Below, one piece after another: positions 17,660 to 25,919 of a stretch of DNA of 64,000 nucleotides. The notes beneath the pieces were generated by a model that was given only the letters and a program-made list of their open reading frames with translations, searched no databases and had not been told where the DNA came from. Within the stretch, counting starts at the first letter, position 1. The number at the start of each line of letters is the position of its first letter. The position numbers and the translations under genes are program-made. Source of the stretch: Hymenobacter cavernae (lineage in GTDB: Bacteria > Bacteroidota > Bacteroidia > Cytophagales > Hymenobacteraceae); assembly GCF_014641455.1 (NCBI RefSeq), contig NZ_BMHT01000001.1:1-64000 (forward strand), written 5' to 3'.

Positions 17660-18067
17660 TTACAGGAAGCGCTGAGCCAACGCCGGCGTGGGCAACAGGC
17701 AGGCTTCTTCGCGGCCAAACCAGCGGTAACGATTCCGGGCGACGAAGCGGTAAGCGGCATCGCGGGCAAAGCGCGGGAGCAGCATGCCTACGTACAGAAA
17801 TGCCCATGCTCCACCTAGCCCGCGCATAATGCGCAACACGGCCGTAGAGTGTGAATACGCCTTGCCGCCGATTATCAGCACCACACTCTCGGGGTCGGTG
17901 GTTACTGCCCGGATGCCATGCGCGGCTAGAAGCGCCCGGCCTGCTTCCGATTGCAAAGAAGCAAAGTGAAAGCGCCCCGCCGGGTCGTGGCGGATGACGA
18001 ATTGCACAAAGCCATTGCACAGGTTGCAAACTCCGTCGAAGAGAATAGTAGCGGGCTGAGCAGACAT
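17660..18067 (-). CDS. DCC-family thiol-disulfide oxidoreductase-like protein (DUF393)
   Basis: The family signature DGVCNLCN is close to the N-terminus, together with the LQSEAGRALL and SVVLIIGGKAYSHSTAVLRI segments of DUF393. The CxxC pair suggests a redox role, but the substrates of the family are not well defined. I choose the ATG at 18067 (135 residues), just before the core; an ATG at 18112 would add 15 residues. DCC proteins are often encoded next to HTTM-domain membrane proteins, and one lies 2.3 kb downstream on the other strand. The stop is one base from the marR stop. Confidence 0.88.
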   Translation of the reverse strand: MSAQPATILFDGVCNLCNGFVQFVIRHDPAGRFHFASLQSEAGRALLAAHGIRAVTTDPESVVLIIGGKAYSHSTAVLRIMRGLGGAWAFLYVGMLLPRFARDAAYRFVARNRYRWFGREEACLLPTPALAQRFL

Positions 18068-18426
18068 AGCAGGCTGAAGTTTTGGGCTAGCGGGCAGTTG
18101 CCCATAATACATTGCACAAGCCGCAATTGTTGTTGCGCAGTTGTTGCTGCTTCAATCAGAAGCCTTCTATCCAGGTCTGCTTTGCATTCCTCTAGAATAG
18201 CTTGTCAATATTACTATACCAAGTTATAAAGCAGCAAACATATACCACAGAATGTTATATAACATATTGACTAACTTAAGTTTAATCCATAAAATTCATC
18301 AGCATATCTACTAAATACTCGTTGAATAAATTCAGTATTTATTCACTATGTCAATCTTCATTCGCAGCGTGAGCAAGGTCGTATAGACGGGGAATTGTAC
18401 TACTACCCTAAAAAGCTTACACCCCC
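18068..18426. other. AT-rich gap before the Ser/Thr/Gly-rich gene cluster
   Basis: About 360 bp without a gene. It includes the 14-bp palindrome ATGTTATATAACAT at 18252-18265, a possible operator. I see no TTG-N19-TAnnTTTG promoter. Confidence 0.4.
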
Positions 18427-18789
18427 ATGAAAAAAAGATGGCTAACGGCTATACCAGCCGCCTTACTCTGTTTATCGTTAGGCGTAGTATCCTGCGATGA
18501 TGACGACGATAACAGCACGCCAAGTACGACCTCAGGTACGACCAGCGGCACCACTTCAGGAACTACCAGTGGCAGTTCAACGAGCGGTAGTTCGACCAGT
18601 GGTTCTACCAGTGGTAGTTCGACCAGTGGCTCAACTGGTGGAAGTTCAACTAGCGGTACCACCAGCGGCAGCTCCACCAGTGGTAGTTCGACCAGTGGTA
18701 GTTCGACCAGTGGTTCGACTGGCGGTAGCTCCACGAGCGGCTCAACCGGCGGTAGTTCCACTAGCGGCGGTGGCGGTGGCACTACCTAA
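18427..18789 (+). CDS. Ser/Thr/Gly repeat lipoprotein
   Basis: MKKRWLTAIPAALLCLSLG followed by VVSC is a lipoprotein signal with its lipobox cysteine at residue 23. A run of five Asp follows, and then almost the whole protein is built of TSGSS, TSGT and STGG units. The DNA carries imperfect 15- and 18-bp tandem repeats such as AGTGGTAGTTCGACC. The Asp after the cysteine would favour surface or inner-membrane retention according to host rules. No fold is predicted and the role is unknown; an extended, perhaps glycosylated, surface spacer is possible. It is first of three such genes in a row. Confidence 0.75.
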   Translation: MKKRWLTAIPAALLCLSLGVVSCDDDDDNSTPSTTSGTTSGTTSGTTSGSSTSGSSTSGSTSGSSTSGSTGGSSTSGTTSGSSTSGSSTSGSSTSGSTGGSSTSGSTGGSSTSGGGGGTT

Positions 18790-18827
18790 TAAGTAACGCA
18801 GCTATTGTCACACATTATGTTTTTAGT

Positions 18828-18880
18828 AGCTGTCCGGTAGCGGGCTCCTTCACACGGAGCGGCGTCGGATAGCTTGCTTT
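18828..18880 (+). terminator. Hairpin after the first repeat lipoprotein
   Basis: AGCTGTCCG pairs (one G-U) with CGGATAGCT around an inner GCTCC/GGAGC stem, followed by TGCTTTAA. It is imperfect but well placed between the first and second repeat genes. Confidence 0.45.
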
Positions 18881-19011
18881 AAACCTAGGTCTCCCGAATT
18901 ACTTTTTGGTATTTCTAAGCTCGTCATTAACTCATTCTAAACTTGTTACGTAAGCGGACAGAATTCATCTTCTATCCCATTCACCAACATTCTTTCCTCT
19001 TTTAACCTCGT

Positions 19012-19443
19012 ATGAAAAAGAATTCAATAATGATCCTGGCTGCTTTGCTGGCCGGCTCGCTTTCTCTGAGCAGCTGTGGTGGCAACAATAGCGGTTCGGA
19101 AGGCGGCTCTACCAGTGGCAGCTCTACCGAAGGTTCTTCTGACGCCGGCTCTTCCGACGCCAGCAGCGGCGCTATGTCATCCGATTCATCGGGAGGCGCC
19201 ATGAGCGGCTCGGGCTCTTCAGATATGTCGTCTACGGGCGGCAGCACGGCCGGCAGCGATGCTAGCGGCTCTATGACGGCTGGCGGCACTACCACAGGTG
19301 GCAGCACCGCCGGTGATGCTTCTACTACGGGAGCAGCCGGTACCGGCGCTACCACAGGCGGCTCTACGGCGGGCAGCACCGGCGGTGCGGGCGGCACAAC
19401 GGGTTCTACGGCTGGCTCTACCACCGGCGGCAGCACCACCTAA
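19012..19443 (+). CDS. Ser/Gly/Thr-rich lipoprotein
   Basis: The N-terminus MKKNSIMILAALLAGSLSLSSC is a lipoprotein signal with the lipobox cysteine at residue 22. The remaining 120 residues are almost all Ser, Gly, Thr, Ala and Asp, with irregular TTGGSTAG-like units. The units differ from those of the gene upstream, so the two look like products of the same trend and not a simple duplication. The function is unknown, and low complexity makes homology searches unreliable. Confidence 0.72.
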   Translation: MKKNSIMILAALLAGSLSLSSCGGNNSGSEGGSTSGSSTEGSSDAGSSDASSGAMSSDSSGGAMSGSGSSDMSSTGGSTAGSDASGSMTAGGTTTGGSTAGDASTTGAAGTGATTGGSTAGSTGGAGGTTGSTAGSTTGGSTT

Positions 19444-19476
19444 ACCGCTGCTTAAGCTAGCATCTTAGCTACACAG

Positions 19477-19520
19477 AACAGCTCAGGCCAATCCTACACC
19501 AGGGACTGACCTGAGCTGTT
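19477..19520 (+). terminator. Terminator after the second repeat lipoprotein
   Basis: AACAGCTCAGG (19477-19487) pairs exactly with CCTGAGCTGTT (19510-19520), with a 22-nt loop and TTTT at the 3' side. Confidence 0.65.
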
Positions 19521-19678
19521 TTAGTACGTAAAAATACCTAGGCATTGCTGACTTGTGCAGGACATTCGTTTAAGAAACCCGTATTTGTCTTAAACCGATT
19601 TTGTATACCTAATCCTGAGTTCTCCGTACAAGCCCTTGCGCATCAGCGCTGTCTCTCCTTCCATTAACTTCAACTGCC

Positions 19679-20200
19679 ATGAAAAAGACACGTCTTGTAT
19701 TCGGAACCCTAGCGCTGACTGCCTTCGTATTCAGTGCCGGTAACAGCTTCGCTCAAACCACCACCGGCACTACCGGCACCATGGGTGGTACTACCAGCGG
19801 CACTACTACGGTAGGCTCTACTACGGGCTACGGCACTACGGTTGGCTCCACATCGGGCTCGACTGCAGGTGGCCTCGGGACTACGGCCGGCACCACCACG
19901 GCTGGTACAACAGCCGGCACCACCGCAGGCGCTACTACGGTAGGCACGACGGCTGGCACGGGCTCAACTACTTTCGGTAGCACGGCCGGCACTACGGCTG
20001 GAATCGGCACCACGGCTGGTTCGAGCGGCACCACAGCCGGCACCACCGGCGCTACGACCAACGGCATCATCGACCAGAGCTCGGGCTCGACCACCAGTTC
20101 GACGCGCTCTACGCGCCGCACCCAGACCCGCTCTACCCGCTCGACCCGCACCAGCGGCGGCACTACGTCGGGTAGCACCAGCGGCTCGACGACGCGCTAA
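19679..20200 (+). CDS. Secreted Thr/Gly/Ser-rich repeat protein with basic tail
   Basis: MKKTRLVFGTLALTAFVFSAGNSFAQ is a type I signal peptide cleaved after AFA. The mature part is made of GTTAGT, STTG and TAGTT units, then a basic Arg-rich stretch (SSTRSTRRTQTRSTRSTRT) near the C-terminus. It is the third low-complexity exported protein in a row, but it lacks a lipobox. The basic stretch could bind acidic polymers such as DNA or polysaccharide; this is only inference from composition. Confidence 0.72.
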   Translation: MKKTRLVFGTLALTAFVFSAGNSFAQTTTGTTGTMGGTTSGTTTVGSTTGYGTTVGSTSGSTAGGLGTTAGTTTAGTTAGTTAGATTVGTTAGTGSTTFGSTAGTTAGIGTTAGSSGTTAGTTGATTNGIIDQSSGSTTSSTRSTRRTQTRSTRSTRTSGGTTSGSTSGSTTR

Positions 20201-20318
20201 GCCTGCTCCGGACAACGTTCCGTAATATCTTGTCTGAGGGCGGAAAGGCCGGTCATTCTTGCGGAGTGACTTGCTTTTCCGCCTTCTTTTGTTCCACGTA
20301 TTACCGTCGCGGCTGCCT

Positions 20319-21863
20319 ATGCCCCGAATTTTAGCTTTTTTAGCTTTTCTACGGCGTCCGTTTGTGCTCGATCTGCGGGCCATGGCGCTGATGCGTATCG
20401 CGGTAGCCGCCGTTGTTCTGACAGACCTAGCTATTCGCAGCACCGATCTGGAAGCGCACTATGCCAACCTAGGGGTGCTGCCCCTGAATGTGCTCTACCA
20501 GTTTTGCTGGAACCCCTATCAGTTTTCGTTTCACGCCATCACGGGCTTGTGGCAGGGCGAAGCGCTGCTGTTTCTGCTGGCCGCGGCCGCGGCCGTGGCG
20601 CTGCTGCTCGGGTACCGCACCCGCCTGATGACCATCATCTCGTGGCTGCTGCTGGTGTCGTTGCAAAACCGCAACCCGCTCATCGGACAGGGCGGCGACG
20701 ATCTGATGCGGATGCTGCTGTTCTGGGGTATTTTTCTGCCCTGGGGCCGCCTGTATTCCCTGGATGCCAAGGGCAAGGAAGAGCCGCTCGACTACCAGTA
20801 TTTCAGCGCCGCTACGGTGGCCTACATCGTGCAGCTCTGCCTCGTGTACTGGTGTACGGCATTGCTCAAGAATGCGCCCGAGTGGTCGAAGGAAGGTACC
20901 GCCATTTACTACGCGCTCAGCCTCGACCAGCTGCTGATGCCGGGCGGCCGTCTGCTGTATCAGCACTACAACACGATGCGCTTTCTCACCTTCGCCACGT
21001 ACTACACCGAGATGCTGCTGCCCTTTGTGCTCTTCATCCCGTTTGGCGTGAAGTGGTGGCGACTGCTATTCGTGGGCGTGCTCTACTCCTTCCACATCGG
21101 TATCAGCCTCACGCTGTTTGTGGGTTTGTTTTACCTCATCAACATGGCCTCGGTGCTGGGCTTACTGCCGCCCTGGACGATGAACTGGCTCGACCGGCAC
21201 ATCCGCACGCGGGCGCAGCGGCTGGGGCCGCGGCTGGCGCAGTGGCGACCTAGCCTAGAGCATTGGCGTCGGTTGCCTTTTCAGTTTCGGGTTGAAGCCA
21301 GCTGGCACCGCTCAAGCCACACGAACCGCCGGCTGCGGATTATGCGCGAAGCCTTTGTGAGCCTCTTGCTGGTGTACGTGTGCTGGTGGAACCTCGACAG
21401 CATTGCCAAGCCCGAATGGTACATGAGAGAGCCGATCCGGTGGTTTGGCTATTTGTTTCGCACCGATCAGCACTGGGGCATGTTTGCGCCGGCCGTGTTT
21501 AAAGATGATGGCTGGTACATTCTGGACGCCACCACCAAGAACGGCCAGCACATCGACCTGAACCGCAAGGGCCGCACCGTGACCTACGACAAGCCTGAAT
21601 CGGTGATGGCGCTGTTTAAGAACGACCGCTGGCGCAAGTATTCGGAGAATTACCTGTTCGTTTCCAATGCCTACATGCGCCCGTATTACTGCAACTACCT
21701 ATTGCGCATCTGGCAGGAAAAGCACCCCGATCAGCTTCTGCGCCGCCTCGACGTGATTTACATGAAGGAAATATCCTTGCCCGATTACAAGGTTGTTCCT
21801 CCTACCCGCGAGGTGCTGTGCAGCTGCGAAACGGAACTGGCGCGGCAAGCCCCTCAGCAATAG
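20319..21863 (+). CDS. HTTM-domain membrane protein
   Basis: A polytopic membrane protein of 514 residues with HTTM-like features (the domain related to vitamin-K-dependent gamma-carboxylase). It has several hydrophobic helices, for example LLFLLAAAAAVALLLGY and LLFVGVLYSFHIGISLTLF. The conserved-looking LQNRNPLIGQGGDDLMRMLLFWG lies near residue 130. A soluble C-terminal part follows and ends in CSCETELARQAPQQ. The start at 20319 (MPRILAFLAF) is preferred over a longer frame. HTTM genes often lie near DCC genes, as here. The reaction is unknown. Confidence 0.82.
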   Translation: MPRILAFLAFLRRPFVLDLRAMALMRIAVAAVVLTDLAIRSTDLEAHYANLGVLPLNVLYQFCWNPYQFSFHAITGLWQGEALLFLLAAAAAVALLLGYRTRLMTIISWLLLVSLQNRNPLIGQGGDDLMRMLLFWGIFLPWGRLYSLDAKGKEEPLDYQYFSAATVAYIVQLCLVYWCTALLKNAPEWSKEGTAIYYALSLDQLLMPGGRLLYQHYNTMRFLTFATYYTEMLLPFVLFIPFGVKWWRLLFVGVLYSFHIGISLTLFVGLFYLINMASVLGLLPPWTMNWLDRHIRTRAQRLGPRLAQWRPSLEHWRRLPFQFRVEASWHRSSHTNRRLRIMREAFVSLLLVYVCWWNLDSIAKPEWYMREPIRWFGYLFRTDQHWGMFAPAVFKDDGWYILDATTKNGQHIDLNRKGRTVTYDKPESVMALFKNDRWRKYSENYLFVSNAYMRPYYCNYLLRIWQEKHPDQLLRRLDVIYMKEISLPDYKVVPPTREVLCSCETELARQAPQQ

Positions 21864-21976
21864 AGAGCAAGGTCGACAATACCTTTTTCGCCAACTCTTC
21901 AGTAAAAGCCAAGGTACGCTTACAACAGGCTTCAACACTTTACCTGACTCTTACCTCCTTCCTAACACCTGATCCT

Positions 21977-22969
21977 ATGTCTGAACAAAACCATGCTACC
22001 CGCGGCAGCACGCCCGCCCTGTACCACGTCGTGCCGGGCGTATGGGGGCTGCGCAATGTGTTCGTCAACCTCTTTTATGTGCGCGACCCCGAAGCGCCCG
22101 CGGGTCCGTGGGTGCTGGTCGATGCCGGCTTGCCGGGCTCGGCTCCGAAAGTGCTCGACAAGGCCGCGTTCCTGTTTGGGGAAGACAATCCGCCGGCGGC
22201 CATCTGGCTCACCCACGGCCACTTCGACCACATTGGCGCCCTGCACACGCTGATGGCGCGCTGGCCCGACGTGCCCGTGTACGCGCACCCGCTGGAGCTG
22301 CCTTACCTGACGGGCCGCTCGTCGTATCCGCCACCCGACCCGAGTGTGGGCGGCGGCGCGATGTCCGCAATGTCGTTCCTGTATCCGAAAAGCCCTATCG
22401 ACCTAGGTGACCGGGTGAAGCCGCTGCCCGAAGATGGCACCATGCCCGGCCTGGATGGCTGGCGCTGGATTGCGACGCCGGGCCACGCGCCGGGCCACGT
22501 TTCCTTCTTCCGCGAGTCGGACCGCACCTTGCTGGCCGGCGATGCTTTCGTAACGACCAAGCAGGAATCAGCGATGGCCGTGTGGCAGCAGAAACAGGAA
22601 GTACATGGGCCACCCGCTTATTTCACCTGCGACTGGGAGCAAGCGCGCGCCTCGGTGCAAGCCCTGGCCGCGTTGCAGCCCGAAGTAGCCGCCACTGGCC
22701 ACGGCATCCCGATGCACGGCCAGGAGCTGCGCGACCAGCTCACCCAGCTCGTGCAGCACTTCGATCAGCAAGCCAAACCCGCCCAAGGCCGCTATGTGCC
22801 CCAGCCCGCCCTCGCCGACGAAACCGGCGTGATAGCCGTGCCGCCACCCGTATCTAGTCCATTATCTGGCGTCCTACTAACAATCGGCGTGGTTGGGCTT
22901 CTGACCTATGCCTTGGCCACGCAGGACCATCCTGCTCAGCAGCAACGCCTGAAGAAAGCCAAGGCGTAA
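21977..22969 (+). CDS. MBL-fold metallohydrolase with C-terminal membrane anchor
   Basis: A metallo-beta-lactamase-fold hydrolase with the metal motif THGHFDHIG, then TPGHAPGH, a GDAF Asp and a late TGHGIPMHG. These supply the usual two-metal ligand set. Unlike most soluble members it ends with a single hydrophobic helix (LSGVLLTIGVVGLLTYALA, about residues 300-318) and a short positively charged tail, so it is probably tail-anchored with the enzyme facing the cytoplasm. The start at 21977 (MSEQNHATRG, 330 residues) fits the domain. The substrate is not predicted. Confidence 0.87.
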   Translation: MSEQNHATRGSTPALYHVVPGVWGLRNVFVNLFYVRDPEAPAGPWVLVDAGLPGSAPKVLDKAAFLFGEDNPPAAIWLTHGHFDHIGALHTLMARWPDVPVYAHPLELPYLTGRSSYPPPDPSVGGGAMSAMSFLYPKSPIDLGDRVKPLPEDGTMPGLDGWRWIATPGHAPGHVSFFRESDRTLLAGDAFVTTKQESAMAVWQQKQEVHGPPAYFTCDWEQARASVQALAALQPEVAATGHGIPMHGQELRDQLTQLVQHFDQQAKPAQGRYVPQPALADETGVIAVPPPVSSPLSGVLLTIGVVGLLTYALATQDHPAQQQRLKKAKA

Positions 22970-22996
22970 GCCGACCTAGGTTCCGCTTGTGCAATG

Positions 22997-23030
22997 AATG
23001 GCTGGACAGCAATGCTGTCCAGCCATTTTT
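22997..23030 (+). terminator. Terminator after MBL-fold gene
   Basis: 14-bp perfect stem (22997-23010 with 23014-23027), a 3-nt AAT loop and a T5 run. Confidence 0.88.
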
Positions 23031-23329
23031 GTATTCAAAATCCAGAGGATGCAGACAACAGGTGAATAAAGTGGCACTTTCTGAAGCCGTAGCGGCTAAC
23101 CTCGGTTTGGCAAACTTAATTTTCGTTGATTTTATCACCAGTTTTCAACCCAGCAACTAACTAAAATTCAATTATTTAGGTATAATACCAGCTTAACAAT
23201 TACGTAATAACAAGCTCAACTAAGGCAGATTTTCTTTGGAACTCCCGTTTAAGCTTGATAATCTGAGTTGTCACGCCAGAATGTGACAGCAGATTGGTCT
23301 TTATTTCTCTGAAGAAAACACCTCTACCT
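23031..23329. other. Gap upstream of the PAP2 gene
   Basis: About 300 bp with no gene. TGTCAC at 23269-23274 and GTGACA at 23283-23288 form a spaced dyad 42 nt before the PAP2 start, a possible regulator site. No clear promoter consensus was found. Confidence 0.35.
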
Positions 23330-24145
23330 ATGCGTACTTTTTTATCCCGGAGTTTAGTGGGCGCCGCGCTGTGGCTAGCTACTTTCACCCCCACCCTAGC
23401 CCAGGTAACGCCTACTGTTCCAGCTGCTACCGACACTACGCACAAGTTCGAGAATCCCAGCGGCATTTCGTCGCCCGTAGCTCGGGCACCGTGGTACAAG
23501 AGCAAGCTGGTGAGAGCCACCATCGTGCCGGCGGTGCTTATCACCTACGGCGCTACCTGCATCAACGGCAATGGCTTTTACAGCAGCTATCAGGCAAATA
23601 AAGACATCCACAAGCTGTTTCCTACCTTCCGCACTCACCTCGATGACGTCCTGATTATTGCGCCGTATTTGGAGCTAGGCGGCGTGCTGCTAGCTGGCGT
23701 CGAGTCGAAGAACGACAAGATTAACATTGGCTTAGTGGTGTTGAAAAGTGAGCTGATCATGCTCTCCAGCACCTTCATTGTGAAGTCATTGACCAAAATT
23801 CGGCGCCCCGACAATTCGGACATGCTCTCGTTTCCGTCGGGCCACACGGCGCAGGCGTTTCTGGCGGCCAGCATCGTGCACAACGAGTTTCGGGATAAAA
23901 GCCAGTGGTATGGCATAGGCGCCTACGCTATTGCGACCAGCGTGGCCGGTTTGCGCATGATCAACAGCAAGCACTGGCAAAGCGACGTGGTAGCGGGTGC
24001 CGGCTTTGGCATCCTTTCCGCCCACCTAGGCTACCTCACCCATCGCAACCGCTGGGGCCGCAAGCCGCTCATGCCCACCGGCATGAACATTATGCCTACT
24101 TGGCAGCAAGGCGCGCCCGGCCTCGGAATGACCTGGAAGCTGTGA
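23330..24145 (+). CDS. Exported PAP2-family phosphatase
   Basis: A phosphatidic-acid-phosphatase-type protein with the three family motifs: KSLTKIRRP, FPSGHTAQAF and a final GLRMINSKHWQSDVVAG (Arg, His, Asp). The first 25 residues from the ATG at 23330 form a signal peptide ending in TLAQ. Hydrophobic helices surround the motifs, so it is probably an integral membrane enzyme with a periplasmic active site. It may act on undecaprenyl pyrophosphate or lipid phosphates. The end lies 12 bp from the convergent Dph6-like gene, with no terminator between. Confidence 0.87.
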   Translation: MRTFLSRSLVGAALWLATFTPTLAQVTPTVPAATDTTHKFENPSGISSPVARAPWYKSKLVRATIVPAVLITYGATCINGNGFYSSYQANKDIHKLFPTFRTHLDDVLIIAPYLELGGVLLAGVESKNDKINIGLVVLKSELIMLSSTFIVKSLTKIRRPDNSDMLSFPSGHTAQAFLAASIVHNEFRDKSQWYGIGAYAIATSVAGLRMINSKHWQSDVVAGAGFGILSAHLGYLTHRNRWGRKPLMPTGMNIMPTWQQGAPGLGMTWKL

Positions 24146-24157
24146 TTTATTGATGTG

Positions 24158-24883
24158 CTATGCTTTTGGCAGCAGGTCGCAGTACCAGAAGCCGGCGGCA
24201 AACGGATCGGGCGCATTGGCTTCGGCGGCGCTGCCAGTCGGCGATGCGTAGATTCGGCGCACCAATTCGCCTCGTTCAAAAGCAATGGGCGCACTGAAGT
24301 ACGGCGCATCGAACACGAAGCTGTGGTACTCGCCGTTCTCGCCGCAGGGGTCGACGCCAGACGGCAGGTCGCGCAGAAAGTCGTGGTCGAGCAGGCGGCC
24401 GCAGAAGCTGGCATCCAGGTGCTGCTCGTTCACGCACACTACTACCGCCTGAAAACCTAGGTCTAAATACTCGCGCAGGATGTCGGCGCCGGGGCGCTGC
24501 CACAGCGGAAACACGGCCTGCATACCTAGCTTCGCCAGCTGCTGTTCGCGGTAGGTGCGCAGGTCTTCCAGGAAAATATCGCCGAAGATGGCATGAGTGA
24601 TGCCTTGCTGCTGCAAGGGCGCCAGCGTGGCCGTCATCAGGCGCTCGTAATCGTCCATGGCAGGCATCTCGGGCAGGGCTAGCTGTATGAGCGGCAGGCC
24701 GATGCGCTGGGCCTGCATTTCCAGCAACGACACACGCACGCCGTGCATTGAGACCCGTTGGTGGTGGGCGTTTACGCTGGTAAGCAGTTGCGCCACAGCA
24801 TAATGCGGGTCTTGCAGAATGTGGTACAGAGCAAGGGCAGAATCTTTGCCTCCGCTCCAGTTCATCAGGGCTGAAATCGACAT
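24158..24883 (-). CDS. Dph6-related ATP pyrophosphatase
   Basis: The PP-loop motif SGGKDSALAL at residues 10-19 and the C-terminal GENGEYHSFVFDAPYF mark the diphthine-ammonia-ligase-like N-type ATP pyrophosphatases. Bacteria have no diphthamide, so the true substrate is unknown; the fold adenylates a carbonyl or carboxyl group for amidation. 241 residues is usual for the bacterial branch. It is monocistronic and convergent with the PAP2 gene. Confidence 0.87.
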   Translation of the reverse strand: MSISALMNWSGGKDSALALYHILQDPHYAVAQLLTSVNAHHQRVSMHGVRVSLLEMQAQRIGLPLIQLALPEMPAMDDYERLMTATLAPLQQQGITHAIFGDIFLEDLRTYREQQLAKLGMQAVFPLWQRPGADILREYLDLGFQAVVVCVNEQHLDASFCGRLLDHDFLRDLPSGVDPCGENGEYHSFVFDAPYFSAPIAFERGELVRRIYASPTGSAAEANAPDPFAAGFWYCDLLPKA

Positions 24884-25007
24884 AAGCCAAAGGTAAGCAG
24901 GACGCTGTACGGCGCGACGCCTACTGTTTGAGGGAAAAATTCAGGTCGCTGCCTCTTTTTGCTCAGTTTTCCGTACAAGCGTTTGTGCTCTCCCTCCTTT
25001 ATCAACC

Positions 25008-25415
25008 ATGCTCTCCTCAATGAAACAGACGCCTAACCTACTACTCGCCTTGTTGCTCGGTGCTACGGCCACGCTTTCTGCCTGCGATTCTCGCTATACC
25101 CCCGGCGTCGATCCGCAGCGCGTAAACGATTTTGACGTAAGCGCCGCCCCGCCGGCCCGCACAATGGAGATTTACGCCGATAGCATCAACTACCGCCAGA
25201 ACGTGCAGCCGCCAGCCGGCAAAGGCTCGGCCGCCGACATGCAAACTTCGGCTGACGCGGGCCTGGAAAATGCGCCCGGCGGCAACAGCTCTACTTCCAT
25301 GACGCCGCAGGGCAACAGCACCTCGCTCGATCCTAGCTCCAAGAACACGGGCGGCACCGGCTCCGGCAATCAGAACGACGTGAAATCGCCGGCGCAGCAG
25401 TCGACGCAGCAATAG
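25008..25415 (+). CDS. Putative lipoprotein with Ser/Asn/Gly/Gln-rich tail
   Basis: The N-terminal LLLALLLGATATLSAC gives a lipobox cysteine at residue 26 (22 if the ATG at 25020 is used). An unfolded tail rich in Ser, Thr, Asn, Gly and Gln makes up the last 70 residues. It resembles in style the three low-complexity proteins 5 kb upstream, but it has no regular repeat. Its function is unknown. A 54-bp perfect palindrome follows the stop. Confidence 0.7.
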   Translation: MLSSMKQTPNLLLALLLGATATLSACDSRYTPGVDPQRVNDFDVSAAPPARTMEIYADSINYRQNVQPPAGKGSAADMQTSADAGLENAPGGNSSTSMTPQGNSTSLDPSSKNTGGTGSGNQNDVKSPAQQSTQQ

Positions 25416-25430
25416 CCCAACGCTACTCTT

Positions 25431-25484
25431 TAATAAGCCAGAAAGCCGGCGCAACCTAGGTTGCGCCGGCTTTCTGGCTTATTA
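25431..25484. terminator. 54-bp perfect palindrome centred on ACCTAGGT
   Basis: 27 nt each side with no mismatch; the centre lies between 25457 and 25458, inside AACCTAGGTT. It separates a lipoprotein gene from the convergent DoxX gene and would act as a terminator for both. The tip of the hairpin is the window-wide ACCTAGGT palindrome. Confidence 0.85.
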
Positions 25485-25498
25485 GTCAACTGTTTATC

Positions 25499-25903
25499 CT
25501 ACACCCCTGGCCGCGCATCGAGGCAATAGCGGTTGTGCTCGGCGTGGCGCAGCAGCAGGATAAAGAAGATGCCATACACCATCTGCGTGCCCACCGCGTC
25601 CCAGTTTTCCTGCTGACTGCTGCCAAATACCAAAGCCATCAGCAGGAACATGCCGAGCGTCAGCACGGGCCGCGTAAACAGCCCCAGCACCAGCAGCAAC
25701 CCAATTCCGAACTCCAGAAACGGCAGCACCGTGGCGAATAATTCGACGAGCGTAGTGGGCAGCCAGGTGGCGGCAAACTGCTTCACCAGCCCGGCGCGAA
25801 AGGCACCTAGCTTCGGAATGCGAACCAAGCCGTGGCCCAGGAAGTTGATGCCCAGCAAGAGCCGGCCCAGCACAAAGGCCAGCTCGGAGTTGGTCAGTGT
25901 CAT
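25499..25903 (-). CDS. DoxX-family membrane protein
   Basis: 134 residues with four hydrophobic helices. The N-terminal FVLGRLLLGINFLGHGLVRIPKL and LELFATVLPFLEFGIGLLLVLGLFTR are typical of DoxX/DoxD-like proteins of the inner membrane. Members are linked to thiosulfate oxidation in archaea and to redox defence in bacteria, but the role here is open. The next gene is in the same direction, 16 bp upstream, so the two probably form an operon. Confidence 0.85.
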   Translation of the reverse strand: MTLTNSELAFVLGRLLLGINFLGHGLVRIPKLGAFRAGLVKQFAATWLPTTLVELFATVLPFLEFGIGLLLVLGLFTRPVLTLGMFLLMALVFGSSQQENWDAVGTQMVYGIFFILLLRHAEHNRYCLDARPGV

Positions 25904-25919
25904 AGAAGCGAGCTAACGT

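Noticed and set aside
18500..18780. Tandem repeats that might be a CRISPR array or minisatellite
   Set aside because: The period follows codon units of a secreted protein, spacers are absent, and the frame is open with a good lipoprotein signal.
18417..18782. 121-residue Pro/Val/Leu-rich minus-strand frame opposite the first Ser/Thr/Gly gene
   Set aside because: It is the mirror of the repeat coding strand; long open frames on both strands are expected from such repeats, and it has no signal or domain.
20504..21253. 249-residue plus-strand frame inside the HTTM gene
   Set aside because: It is a shifted frame of a GC-rich gene; the HTTM frame has helices and a family-like pattern, this one has Arg/Ala-rich noise.
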